From contig CM043955.1 in assembly GCA_014529385.2 (NCBI GenBank), positions 151,047,640 to 151,111,639 on the forward strand: 64,000 bases of DNA, read 5' to 3'. The position numbers and the translations under genes are program-made. Of this stretch, positions 45,205-57,530 are shown piece by piece. Within the stretch, counting starts at the first letter, position 1. Every line of letters starts with the position of its first letter. The DNA comes from Adiantum capillus-veneris. Taxonomy: Eukaryota > Streptophyta > Polypodiopsida > Polypodiales > Pteridaceae. The notes under the pieces are model-generated. The model saw only the letters and a list, made by a program, of their open reading frames with translations, ran no database searches and was not told the origin of the DNA.

Positions 45205-46466
45205 CAACGTCTTCAAAAGGCCAAAGTGACCTATGAGACCAGGAAGTTACAATGCGGTGTATCTGATACAAAGTCAGATTAACAAGATAAATTAAACTTG
45301 GATAACAAGATATAAATACTGCGGAATCCTAAACTAAGCTGATAGGTGTGAAAGGCGAAAGGCGTGAAATGTGTGAACTGAGCTATACAATGTGTAGACA
45401 ATATGGGAGGGAAGTAGAGATCTATCTTCATAGAGATCCATCTTCATCTGCACTATGGACGACGAAAAAGTATGGCTCCAATCCTTTGCTGTAGCCTCCT
45501 TCGAAACTGTGTAGCTCCTCTTCTCCATCGGGGTCATCTAGATCTCCCTAGCTCCAATGCTCAGTCTATTGAGAATGCCAGTAGTGCGGGTAGGCCTCTC
45601 TACTGTTGGCTGCTCCTCTGTCTGTTCTTCTGGGTGTACAATATCTAGTGTAAAGAAATCTGTGATCCGTCTTTGGGGTTGTCTCTCTTCAGCTCTCCTC
45701 AGTAAAGTTTCTCTATGCCTGTGTAGCTCAAGTAGATATAGCCCAAGACATCTCTGATCCTCATAACTCATGACCCTAGATAGAGGCCCAAAACCTTCTC
45801 TGAATAGACAATGAAAACGGCCTTGTATCTCATAGTACATTGTGCAATGACATATGTAATGTACCTCTGTCTCTGGCTCTAGATGGAATAAGCGGCATAT
45901 CCTGCTATCTGCTGGTGTCCCTTTGAATCTGCCAATCTCAATCTCGAGCTGATGTGAGGACGTGCGTATCTGGCCAATGGCACATCGCACACCATGAGAA
46001 AGATGCGTGTCCATATAGCTAGGTCGAATCACAAACCCATCCCCCGTGAGGTGGAGAAAATGCTCTCTATAGAAAGCCATCTTTGTGCCCAACTCCTGTA
46101 TCGGCTCTATCCATGTCCTCCTCGTGTCCAGCTGGATCAGATCCTGACGAATGAGTCTATTAATCTCTACCCGCGTCAAAGACCTCAAGGGTGCCTGTAG
46201 AGAGTATTGAAAAGGAGACAACCTGTCCATGGTGAAACCATGTGTCTGAAACCATGATGCCATCTATGCATACCAGCATGACGTATCCCCATTAAGAGCT
46301 AATTGTCTGGAGGACTCTAGAGCCACCCTGGCATATCTGGCTCTGGTAGTATCCCACAGACTATGTACAAAGGAGATTGATCTAGTAAGCGCCTCAATCT
46401 CCATAGGGGGGGCAACTAATTCTGCTCGAATGATATCATGCGGTACGGAATCCTTTGCTCTAATCA
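45205..46466 (-). pseudogene. LINE fragment, C-terminal part of ORF2, copy a
   Basis: A minus-strand frame of 241 codons (45538-46263), preceded in the same frame by 46264-46524 after a single TAG at 46264-46266. Recognisable features are FVHSLWDTTRARYARVALES and, near the end, LEIEIGRFKG with RICRLF and a His/Cys motif HYICHCTMYYEIQGRF, as in the zinc-finger tail of non-LTR retrotransposons. RT is absent, so the copy is 5'-truncated. The 3' end near 45205 has GGCCTTTTGAAGACGTTGG on the minus strand. Confidence 0.75.

Positions 46467-47068
<602 letters not shown>

Positions 47069-47140
<72 letters not shown>
47069..47140. repeat. (GA)n microsatellite
   Basis: A 72-base GA run that joins LINE copy b to the 3' end of LINE copy c. 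Confidence 0.95.
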
Positions 47141-47144
<4 letters not shown>

Positions 47145-47770
47145 ATTAACATCTTCGAAAGGCCAAACTCCATCTATGAGACAAATCAATGTACATATGT
47201 GTTATAATCTTTGCCATCCCAAAAAAGGAAAACCTGAACTAAAAGTAAAGACTATAGCTAAAGCTAACTGATAAACTGAAGGAATGGGGTGTACAATGAG
47301 TGGTGATCATGATGGTCGTTGGAGCTAGAGCGCTTGGGGCTGGGTGGGGTAATAGAGTAAACGATGTCCTCCATGCTGAGAAGCGTGACAGATCATGCTT
47401 GATGTCGATCAATGATGATCCTGATCCGCCTATGTATGTGTCTCCAGAGATCAAGCATTGGTCTCTATCATAGGGTGTCAATGTCCTCCACGTTGAGAAG
47501 GTTGACAGGTCATGCTCGATGTCGATCATTGATGATTGTGATCCGCATATGTATGTTCTCCGGTGACGTGAGGATCCTCGTAGCTTAGGGCATTTGGCTC
47601 GTCCTAGCTGGACATCTCTATCAAGTGATGTCCCCTGTCTAGCAAGTAGTGTCTTGTGACTCTCCTCTTTGTCGTGTGGCTGCGAAGCAGGGGCTCTAAG
47701 GAAATCTCTGATATGTCTCTGTGTAGACCCTCTCTCAATGGGGGTGTCCGCTGTACGGATTTTCATAATT
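47141..47770 (-). pseudogene. LINE fragment, copy c
   Basis: It starts on the plus strand with TTTTATTAACATCTTCGAAA and GGCCAAACTC, matching the 3' ends of copies a and b. A minus-strand segment RGSTQRHIRDFLRAP resembles RITDFF of copy a. The centre has a tandem duplication of about 121 bp (about 47377-47620; TGACAGATCATGCTTGATGT then TGACAGGTCATGCTCGATGT). Confidence 0.65.
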
Positions 47771-49582
47771 TGCGCTCGCTGATTTTTAGCGGCAGCTTTT
47801 GGGCCAAATGCTTTTAGAGTTTGATGCTTTTTCATGTAACTGCTCTTCATAGGCCAAGGGCCTTTAAATATGTGCAGAGGGCTCATACCCTGGCACTCTT
47901 CCGAGTGAAGGTGCAGAGCGCGAGTATGGGCATTGTACTAAATTCAAGCAATATAAAGAAATAGCGAAAGGGGTGCCAAGGTTTGGGGCCAGTGCTCTCT
48001 TGGGGTGGAACTCTGCCACTCTTCGTCTCGAGTGTCGTGCATCTCTTTTAGTTGAGTTGTTGTTTGAAGTGCTTAAAGTTGTACAGTCTGTTCTTTTCCG
48101 TTGGCACGTGGTGCCCGTCCCTGTGGGCAGTAGTATTAGAGCTTCAGGCATGTGCTTTTCTAAAAGCATACCGGTCCTACGTAAGATGGCGCTTCCAAGT
48201 TTTATAGGGAATTTTCTCAAAGAATCTTTGCTCTGCCTTACAAATTGTTTTTCTCAGAGGCACTTTCATGCAGTGGTGAAAGTCTATAGCTACAAAGGCG
48301 CGCACTCCAAGGAGATTGCAAGCCTTCAAGATTTTTCTTTCCCAAAGTTACATGACTTTCGGCATTTTTCTTCGGAGTGCAATTTCTGTCAGAGTGGGTT
48401 ATCCTGAAATGCTTGCCACAGAAACGGTAGCAGATTATTACATGAAATTTCTCGACATCTCTCAACAAGTTTCTCTTCTTGAACTGATAACCTTGGAGGC
48501 TTAGTGTGATTGCTATATCTTGGGGCTATCATCACCACCACAAGAACACTGTCCGTCAAGGCTTCTTTCGACTATTCAAGAGCTTATGGACCATGTTGCA
48601 GTTGGCTACAACCTTATGGAAGAAATCTAACCCTAATTTTGGTGCAGGTTTGAGGACGAAAGCCTTGTTGACTTTTGAGCTCGACTAATGTCGAGAATGC
48701 TTTTTGATTTAACAGTTTTTTGAATTTTGTTTGAGAACTTCTTTGGTGATCCTGTTTGGAATTTGTTTGAAATGGATGGTATCTGTTTCGAACCTGTCTT
48801 GGTGCCGTTTGACTCTAGTTTTAATAGTGGTTTCAATGCTTGGTGATTTACTCCCGAGTGGAGTAGTGAGAAATGCTGTTTTGGAATCTCGGAACGACGC
48901 AGACGGGATGTCTATGGAACGTTTGGTTGTATGCTGAAAAACCTCCGAACAACACAGGAGGGATGTGTGCGGAGCGTTTGGTTGTATGTTTGAACCTCCA
49001 AGCGACGCAGGGTGCGGTCTGTGGAGCGTTTGGTTGTATCAGTTCTCTGAACTCATGGCCCGGACCTTTTTAGGTTATTTGCGGGGGGAGTGACGAGATA
49101 GTTGTTGAGTAGCTTCATACCGCAGATTGTCTGTCTCAGGGGAGTGCTCAGCGGCACTGTTCGTTGTGTCTTGTAACATGCATATGTGAGCATTTGTGTT
49201 GCATTGTGATGTGCGAACCAATAATTTGTGTTGGCTGACTTTCAACGCCAGCTTTTGGGCCAGATGCTTTTAGAGTTTGATGCTTTTTCATGTTACCGCT
49301 TTTCATAGGCCAAGGGCCTTTGAATATGTCTAGAGGGCTCATACATTGGCACTCTTCCAGGTGAACATGCAAAGCACAAGTACCGGCATTGTATTGAGTT
49401 CAAGCAATATAAAGAAACACCGAAGGGGGCACCAAGGTTTGGGGCTAGTGCTCTCTTGGGTGGAACTCCGCCACTCCCCATCTCATGTCTCGTGCATCTC
49501 TTTCAATTCAGTTGTTATTTGAAGTGCTTAAAGTTGTTCAGTCTATTCTTTTCCGTTGGCACGTGGTGCCGTCCCCGTGACA
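47770..49582 (+). mobile_element. Small gag-only LTR element (chromovirus-like)
   Basis: LTR 1 (about 47770-48129, incomplete at its start) and LTR 2 (49091-49582) match over the GGCCAAGGGCCTTT block, the ATATAAAGAAA core and the TTGGCACGTGGTGCC end. A PBS-like TAGTATTAGAGCTTCAGG follows LTR 1 (about 48131) and a polypurine GCGGGGGGAG precedes LTR 2. The internal ~960 bases give gag-like pieces (VADYYMKFLDISQQVSLLEL near 48430; IQELMDHVAVGYNLMEE near 48575). No pol was seen. It is a broken fossil with many changes. Confidence 0.65.
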
Positions 49583-51815
49583 TCCTCTTCTATGCTAAGG
49601 CGATGAGCAGGTTTTTGGCCTCACAAGAGGTTGGTTTGCGTGAACTGCAATTGCCTATTCAGGGAGAGGAGCTTATAGTGGCTTAGTTAGATGACGACTT
49701 AGGCTTGTTTTTGGAGGGCCGGGAGGCCAACTTTCACAGGTGTGAGTAGTCTCTTGAGATTTTCTGCTGTGCATCAAAAGCATTGATTAATTGGCGGAAG
49801 ACAGTGGCTTTCTAGGTTGGTAGTGCTCCCTTGCCTGATTGGTGGCCTGGAGAGGGCTTTAGGTGGAGTCCTCGAGCCACACCAATATGTTACTTGTGGA
49901 TTTGTCACCAGAGCAACAAATTGCTCCTCTCCTCCTCTTTATTAGGAGGAAACTTCTTCATTGGAGCTCCGTACGGCTTTCTCTTGGTAGTAGGGTTGTG
50001 GTGGCCAATTAAGTGTTGTTGGCTACTATGTGGTACATTACGTCTTGCTAGATTTTCTCGAGCTCTTGCATCAACCAACTAGAGCGGTTGATCATGAACT
50101 TCTTATGGTCAGGACGAGACACACAGTCCGCTTGGGCCAAGGTCTCTTGGCAGGTCATTACTTTACCTTGCTCTTAGGGAGGGTCGGGGATCATCGACCC
50201 AGCACGGCAGAGTAGAGCCCTCCTTGGGAAGCTTGTGGTTAGAGGATGACTTCCAGGGGAGAAGCTGTTGCTACACCGAATTTGGGCCCAGGTCCCACAA
50301 ACGGGCAGCCCATGGAGGCCCTCCACCCGTTGGATCTTCTCAGAGATGCGCAGAGTAGGCCCAAGTAGAAGATGGGAGGATTGCGTTCCTGCGAGCCTGC
50401 TTCGGTCTTGGGAGCATCTACAGGGTGACCTTGAGCAACACCAACCCACATGCATTGAGGAGCGGTTGAGGCAGCCACCTTTTGGAACCCTATGGTCAAC
50501 ACACAACGAGGCGACATGGTTGGTAGCAGACCTCATGTCTCTTGGGGCCACATGGCAAAGGGTCCTCCAGCCCGTACTTTTGGAGGTTGGCTACAGTTTA
50601 CAGGACTCTTCGAGGAGATCGAGGGCATTAAGCTGCACGACATGAGGGGGCATGGAACATGTGTCAGGATGTTATAGGGAGCAGAGTGGCAAACCTCTTT
50701 GGAGCCGGCAGCTCCCTGTTGGATGGGGGACTTCACTCGACTGGAGGTCCTCATTCAGTCAGGGCTTGCTTAGTCATAGGTTCCTGCAATTTCTTTGAGG
50801 TACAAAGGGAGGGCCGCCGTCACTGTCGAGGCACAAGAGGTGGCCGAGTCCTGCTTTAAGAGGATCAGAGTTGTGGGCATCAGTGGGAGGACTTGTGTCA
50901 TCGGACCCAAACCGTCAGATCTTGAGTGATGACATTGGCGGCTCTGGGCTTGGGAAAGCTGCCCCTTGGTATGAGTGCAGTGGGACCCAGGGGAGTGGCT
51001 TTTGCGGGATCCCTTTACTCCAGCCAAATGGCTGGGTCACCACCTACTGTGCCAGTGGTTTCTGCGCAGTATGTGCCACCTTGACTACCTACTTGAGACA
51101 GTGCCACAGTGTGTGGGATTGCCCCATGGTGCAGTAGGTGTGGCTTCTGATTCTTCGGCTGATGCCTACGCTTTCTATAGCCAGCCAGTACACTTGGGGT
51201 GCTGCAGCTTGGTCCACACTCACGGGCCTAGCACTGCGTTTCGAGATGGCTTCAATTCATAGGATGATTGTGATATAGGAGGGCCGGCCCACACTCCAAC
51301 CAGCCACTGAGCTAGTCCCTTAGGAGTGGAGCAGAGATAAGAGAGTGGTGTTGGGAGCTCATGTGCAGCCTGACACTGTGGGGAGCTCATCTACAGATTG
51401 ACACTGTGGTTCATCTGGCGAGCCTGTTGCTTCCGCATCTTCAAGGCTCGGCAGCGGAGACCGTTTGCAACATTTGGCTAGAGCTGATCCACACACTCAA
51501 GGGCCAGTTTGAGAGACACCAAGGCAGTTATGAGTGCATGCGGGAGCATCCCGAGGCTTTCCTGCGACTTTGGCACCCAGGGCCCTTCTTCACCATGGTC
51601 CATGTTGCGCCTAGATGGCAGTAACGTCCACCAATGTGGTTGTTTCCTCTTCCCATTTCCTGATTTAGCCATCATTGTACATATCCTGTCTTTTCACTGA
51701 GAGAGTCTCCCCACATGTTGATGTAGCCCTCTCTAACAGGGGCACATTGTAGCCCATTGGGGTGTTTTTCTTAAGTAATGGAAGGATCTTTTTCTTGAAA
51801 AAAAAGGCATTGCTT
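49583..51815 (+). pseudogene. L1-like LINE relic: end of RT to 3' tail
   Basis: The segment begins with RT-like ILFYAKAMSRFL and a decayed catalytic box (LDDDLGLFLEG, about 49695), then INWRKTV. Next come the typical plant L1 post-RT blocks LSLGSRVVVAN (about 49979), LERLIMNFLWSGRD (about 50070), AKVSWQVITLP and GGSGIIDPARQSRALLGKL. In-frame stops are visible, for example after VVVAN and after TLPCS. A C-terminal segment with LLPHLQGSAAETVCNIWLEL lies at 51361-51624. The 3' end is near 51800 with a short A run. The 5' part is missing; it abuts an LTR. Confidence 0.75.
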
Positions 51816-52529
51816 GCCAAGCTCATAGTAGGGGGATTGTTTCCTGGGGTTGAAAAAAATTTTTATACCATGCTTTGTCACATGCCTCTCCTTGTTTTGG
51901 GTCCATGGACGGTCCTGGCGTTTGACACTTGACCCTTCGTTTCTTTTTTACGGTTGCAACTTTGGATATGTCACATTTGTCACCCTTTATGTGTTGCTTG
52001 TTGGGGATTTGGATGGATCTGCGTCCTGCTTTGATTCGACGCCTTTTTTTTTGGAGGAGATAGGAAGGCAGCCACTTAGTTGGAATGCTTATGTCAGAGA
52101 TTTATGGGGCGACAGCTAGGAGAGAGGACACACATTGATTGGGCTAGATAGGAGGATGATCCAGGATCATCCTTACGTCGTTGGTCATAGGCTTTCTTGG
52201 TTGGTGCAGAGGACATTGGAGCTACCTATGGAAGTCATAGAGGGATTGTTGCACATATGAGACAGATTGATGCGGCTACTCCTATTGACTGGCAGGCCTT
52301 TGTTAGAGTTGCAAATTCTTGTCCGGTGGTGGCTCCAGTATCTCGTAGGAGCAGATTAGGGAGTGACGACTGTTTTGTGGCTGTGCTTGGCCGTACTTGA
52401 GGTAGACGTACTTTCTCTGCGGTGCATTCCACGGTTGTGCCCCGCATGAGGCGAGACCTTTGTTCCTAGGGTTACCCGGAGTCAGAGTCTCTTGTGTTTA
52501 CTAGTTTCCCTTCTAAACGTGTGCAGCTA

Positions 52530-52830
52530 TGTCACTTTTAAGTGACATTTCACATCTATTAGGTCTAGGCATTTATTTACCAAGCGGTGGGGTCCTATAG
52601 CTGGGGACGGCATTTTGCTAGCTTCCCTATATAGGCAGGTACCCCCCTTGTACTTTATGCCTAAAAGTATGAGCAGAGTAGTCAATGTTTGGGTCAGTCT
52701 TATCTCTAGCGTTTTGAGTAGTGTGCAGCCTCTCTCTAGTGTTTTTCATTGCTAGCGTTCTCTCTAGGGCGTTTTCTCATGCAATCTCTATCGCTCTTGC
52801 TAACACTCCAATTTTTCTTTGCTCCCCCCC
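52530..52830 (+). repeat. Old LTR fragment related to family B/N
   Basis: TGTCACTTTTAAGTGACATT is followed by GGCATTTTGCTAGCTTCCCT and TATATAGGCAGG, then repeated CTAGCGTTTT-type words. This order matches TTTTTAAGTGACTTT, GGGCAATTTTGCTAAG and TATATAAGC in the N LTR, with heavy divergence. Confidence 0.5.
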
Positions 52831-53592
52831 TCTTGTTTGCAGGCTGCATTGCAGATTGGCCGCTTGTGCGCGTTTGGTGGGCGATACGCAATAGGAGGAC
52901 GTTTTTGAGGAGATCTGTTGCTATAGATCCGAGATCCATTGGCTGCCCAGTCTTGAGAGGAGGTTTGCTTGCGGTCGCATAATATATCATCACCCAATTC
53001 ACCCTTTTCTGCTACACCTTTGATAGCCTCATTGGAGGACAAATTGATTTATCCTCTCATCAAGCTTGGTGGGCGTTTTTTGGCCTTGACTTTGGCGACC
53101 TGATTGTTGTGCACCATGGGACTCAGGTGTTTGACACTGCAGATATTGGCCATCATGGCTATTACTTCAAATCGGCTTTTCAAAGTGAGGGGCCTCTTGA
53201 TCAATGGAAAGATACTCATTGGCAGCATGCTTGAGTGGTGAGGTCTTTGGGGTGGCGCTCTTGTGTTGACCTTGTTTTCACAGCAGATGAGGCATGGCTT
53301 TGGTGGTTGTTGATTTGGTAGGGGCGACCTCTGGTTGAATTGGACTCGGATCTTTCTGAGTGGCAGTGGCCACTATATCCCTTGGGAGGATCATCTTGAG
53401 GACACGACGCTCAGCTCACCGTTCATGTCAGTCAGAGGTGTGGCGAGATCAGTGTATCTCTCTAGCCTTTCGACGATAGTTTTCTTGAGGCATTTGGAGC
53501 ATCAGGATCAGCTGTCGGATATGCTATTTCATGTGGATGATTGCGCATGCAAGATTGCCAGTTGGCACTTTGGTTGAGATTATTGGTCATGG

Positions 53593-53938
53593 TCCAACTT
53601 GCCAGAGATGTACTTTGCAACATGAGTCCTTGAGGCACTGTTTTTGGGTTCATCTATATGCTCAGCCAATGTGGAGGGCAGTTTGTTGTTTGTTGATCAG
53701 AATGGGAGTTCATGATGGATTTGTGACGTGAGGTGCAGTTGCATGGCTTCTGGCAAGTTGCATGATCCAACTTGCCAGAGATGTACTTTTGCAACATGAG
53801 TCCTTGAAGCACTGTTTTTGGATTCATCTGTATGCTTAGCTAATGTGGAGGGCAGTTTGTTGTTTGCTGATCAGAGTGGGAGTTCATGATGGATTAGTGA
53901 CATGGGGTGCAGTTGCATGGATTTTGCGATTTCCAAGG
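53593..53938 (+). repeat. 173-bp tandem duplication over LINE zinc-finger segment
   Basis: TCCAACTTGCCAGAGATGTA occurs at 53593 and 53766. The two units are about 93% alike by eye, including the CQRC...W segment and GGAGTTCATGATGGATT. Confidence 0.85.
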
Positions 53939-54438
53939 TTACACACTCGTTTTCAGGGTCTACTACAAATCCGACCCTCATGCTTACATCATTTGGATAT
54001 AGATTGGGCACTCTATAGATGGTTCTTGATACTCTACATCATTAGAATCCTCTCAGAGGGATGCAGTTTTCACTACGATCTATGGCATCACTTTATGGAT
54101 CATGTGAAAGGCTCGTTGTGTTCACATTTTGGGGCACAATCTTCCCCGATATCGGCCACTTTGACAACTATTTGGACAAGGCTGTTGCATACTCTTTGCA
54201 GCCAACGGGATACTTTAGCGGCCTCCTCCATGGTAGCGGAGAGTCGTAGATGCTCTTTTCTCAGGACATGAGCGAGATCCTCAATTCTTTTCAGTCTGGA
54301 CCATGACCACATTACATGGCACTATGCACCTCCCCGCTGGTTCATTTTTCATTTTTCATTTTTCATACATGCCACCTTGATGTACACATAGCACTCACTT
54401 TGTACCCCGAGTCTTGTACATCCTCTAGGTGATAAACC

Positions 54439-55746
54439 TTGTATAACAATCTGACAACAGAAATGCAGAGCAAGATGAGGACAGGAATAGAGGTAGCACA
54501 GGTCCTTTGGAGAAAGGAATTGGATGCAACAATTACCACCTTTGCGGTTTGGAAATCAGAGATGGAGAAGCGTATGAATGAAAAGGATGCCCTGATTGAA
54601 GGACTCGAGAGAGAGTTTGCAGAGTGCAAAATAAATCAGAAAAGGATAAAGCTGACCAGCCCACAGTGTTCGAGGAATTGAACAATATCAAAGAACAAGT
54701 AAAAAATCTTAAAGAGGAGGAGCAACAAAAAACACGAGAAGGTTCCTCGTGGGCAGATAGGCTCTCCCAAACGCAGAAGAAGGCGGACGAAGCGGAGAAT
54801 TGGATTGAGACTACAAAGAAAGGAAAAGGTGGAATGTCTACTACCACACCCCCATCCACCATCATTAACTTGACCTTGGAGGAGGAGCGAAAGAGAGAGA
54901 CGAGAGCTCTTCATGTACGTGTCACTGGTTTCAAGGACACAAACAACGTGGAAGAAGAAGTTTAAGGAACTTCTGAAACGAATGAACATCCGCGAGCCTA
55001 CTCACATAGGGGCTTGGAGAGTAGGGAAGAAAGGGAAGGATGGGACATGTAGCTCCAAAGAAAGAGCTCTCATTATACGCTTTCCTACTTGGGAGGCTAG
55101 GAAGGAGTTTTTGAAGAAAAGACCTGCACTCAAGAAGACCGGGATTTTCTTGGGGGATGATCTCACGCTAGCACAGATAGCTCACATGCAAGAGAAGATA
55201 TTGGAGATCAAGGCAGCCAGAGAGAAAGGAAAAAAATGTTTTTTACAGAGGAGAGAGTATAGTGATTCTGGAAAAAAGCACCACATGACGGTGCAAGACC
55301 TATGGGACAAGCCTAAAACTAGCAGCATGGAATTGCAATGGGTCATTGAAGCTAGATGTGGGCGCCTTTGAAGATAGCTTCAGAGGATGAGACATTATTT
55401 TCTACTCAGAGACGCACCAGACTCCCGGTGGCACATTACCTAGAGTGTCTCGTTGGGAGACTACTTGTAGACGGGAGGTGAGATCAGAGTATAGAGGACG
55501 TGGGTTAGGAGGTGTGGCAGTCTTATTCAGGGAGGAGTTGTAGTCCCTCATTTGTATTGTCTGTAGAGATGAGCATGCCAAGTATATGTGGGTCAAGGTA
55601 GGTCACTCTACATTGCAATTTGCTATTTTCCACCAAGCACACCTCACCATGCATCCCCCAAGGGACAGTCACCTTATATGATTTTGGATGAGGACCTATG
55701 GGAGTTCTCTAGAGATGGGGATGTTCTCCTTCTGGGGGACATTAAT
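54439..55746 (+). pseudogene. LINE ORF1-like protein and start of endonuclease
   Basis: ORF1-like region: an N-terminal Glu/Lys-rich coiled coil (KSEMEKRMNEKDALIEGLER; then NNIKEQVKNLKEEEQQ), then ALHVRVTGF and, in another frame, KELLKRMNIREPTHIGAWRV, ALIIRFPTWEARKEFLKKR and IFLGDDLTLAQIAHMQEKI. This order (coiled coil, RRM-like fold, C-terminal domain) is that of L1 ORF1 proteins. Frame changes occur near 54630 and 54955. From about 55390 an endonuclease begins: DIIFYSETHQTPGG, GVAVLFREEL, DEHAKYMWVKV, YIAICYFPPSTPH and DGDVLLLGDINHS. A hAT element cuts it at 55747. Confidence 0.75.
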
Positions 55747-56346
55747 CATAGTTACCGGGGAATGCCCATTTAAAGGGGAGGAAACACCTGAATGACATGA
55801 CGTTCCGGGCCTCAGTCAAGCTAGGAAACGTTTTGGAATGGCTGGCCGTTCCAGACAAGCAATTGGTACTGGAACGGACGGCTGGGAACAGCCAAATATT
55901 CAGATTTTGTTCTTGTGAGCCAAATTTTCAAATTTTGATTTTCTATCTTGTGAGCCTCTGGCTTATAGCATGCCCCTCCCCCACCCCTTACCTTCACAAT
56001 GCACACAAGGCTCAAGCTCTATCTTCTCGAGTCTCGACTCTCAAGCTCTAGCCTCTTTCAAGCTCTCAAGTCTACATAGTACAAGCTTCCTCCCTATCTC
56101 TCTCGAGCTCTCCCTTTGTCTCTCTCTCCCTCTCCCTCTCCTTCTCTCTCCGTCTCAAGCTCCAAGTCTATGTGGCACACGTGTTACGTTTGCCATAGTA
56201 ATGTTGAATGGTCTTCAAATCAAGGTTTTTGTGGTATTAGAGTCAAAGAACTCAGTGTAATTGTTTTCAATCACACAAAGCTAAAAATTTGGTGTTTTTT
56301 ATGCCTCCCGTTCCGCGCCGTTCCCGTTCCGAACCCCTCCCCGTTC
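55747..56346. mobile_element. hAT-type element, right end lost at a chimeric junction
   Basis: It starts CATAGTTACCGGGGAATGC, matching the terminal repeat of the 27990 element. The interior, in opposite orientation to that copy, has the same CT-rich block (about 56095-56160) and GGTGTTTTTTATGCCTCCCG. It should end with GTTCCCCGGTAACTATG, but at CCCCGGG (about 56340-56346) it passes straight into element N sequence (CTTGTCCAGCC). Confidence 0.75.
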
Positions 56347-57009
56347 CCCGGGCTTGTCCAGCCTCCCCTTATTTCTCTTCATTCATTGAGAGCAGACCGT
56401 GCAATTAGCGGCCGGCCAATCGACATGAGGTGGGAAAAAGCAACCTTGGTGTGAGCGCAAGGGCACCAAGGGGTGCGCCCGCGGAAAAGAGAAGAACTCG
56501 GGTGAAGAGAAGATCCTTCTCTAACACAGATTGCAAGCTAAAGAAGAACCTCAAGACTCCAGATTCTCAAGAATCTCAAGAACTCAAGAACCTCAAGAAC
56601 CAAGACTCACAAGAACCCATGTTCCTCGTGAACTTAAGAACCCAAGACTCCAGTGGATGGTCATCACCCAAAGTAGAATGGATACTTTGCATGGAGGTGG
56701 TGAGCATGGGAGGCAAAGAAGAGTTTTCCCCACCAGGAGGTTTTTCTGACCCTCCCCCTTCCCCATCTACGTCAAGGTTTGCACTAACTCCTATGGAGGC
56801 TTTGGACCATATGTTTATGGATAGGAAGTTAGAACGCAAAGCGAGAAATGCAGAAATCCAGCGTGAACACGAAGAAAGAATGGCAGCCATAGAGCATGAG
56901 CACAATGAAAGGAAAGCCGCCTTGTTTTGATTCTCTTCTCAAGTGCAAGCACAGATGCAAAAGATTCCGGAAAAGGAGACTCTCTCAGTTTCTTCTTTTC
57001 CAAAGCACG

Positions 57010-57530
57010 ACACACATGATTTGCACGATCAAGATGTGATTACTCACGAGCATGATGATGTGCAGGATAAAGATGTGATTGTTCACAAGGATGATGGTTT
57101 AGCTGATGCTTTTTCTAGTGAAGCTAACCTCATTGCAAATTCGATCAATCACGAAGAACCGATCTTGGCTCTCGAGCCAAATTTGATCGTGGATTCAAAG
57201 AAAAAGAAGCAAGATTTGATCGTGAGAACAAAGCAAGACAAGCTGAATTTGATCGCAAGACCAAAGCAAGAATGCAAGAGATGTTGCGACTCTTCTCTCA
57301 AGTGCAGGCACCGATGCGAGAGATTCGGGAAAAGGAGACTCTCTCAGTCTCTTCTTCTCCAAAGCATGACACACAGGATTTGCATGATTGTGAAAAGCAT
57401 GATGATTTGATTGATAATGATGAGCATGATGATTTGAATGACTTTCACAAGCATGATGATTTGCATGATCAAGATGTGATTTCTCACAAGCATGATGAGT
57501 TGCATGAAGATGATTTGATTGTTCACAAGG
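57010..57530 (+). repeat. His/Asp-coding repeats in element N copy 2
   Basis: AAGCATGATGATTTG and CATGATCAAGATGTGATT units recur. A larger duplication is visible too: AGATTC-GGAAAAGGAGACTCTC, TCAGT-TCTTCTTCTCCAAAGC and the following repeat occur at about 56964-57090 and 57322-57530. Confidence 0.75.

Larger units (their letters stand above)
51840..54440 (+). pseudogene. Second L1-like LINE relic with zinc-finger tail
   Basis: The clearest part is 53585-53690: CQRCTLQHESLRHCFWVHLY followed by AQPMW, the C-x2-C ... H ... W form of the zinc-binding domain found at the end of plant LINE reverse transcriptases. Part of it is duplicated in tandem (listed separately). The end near 54340-54365 carries repeated CATTTTT units, a plausible 3' tail. 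The upstream part is decayed and carries an LTR fragment at about 52530-52830. Confidence 0.6.

Noticed and set aside
45538-46263. Intact-looking 241-codon frame considered as a host gene
   Set aside because: The His/Cys tail motif, the upstream same-frame LINE-like segment and related neighbouring copies show it is the end of a LINE ORF2.
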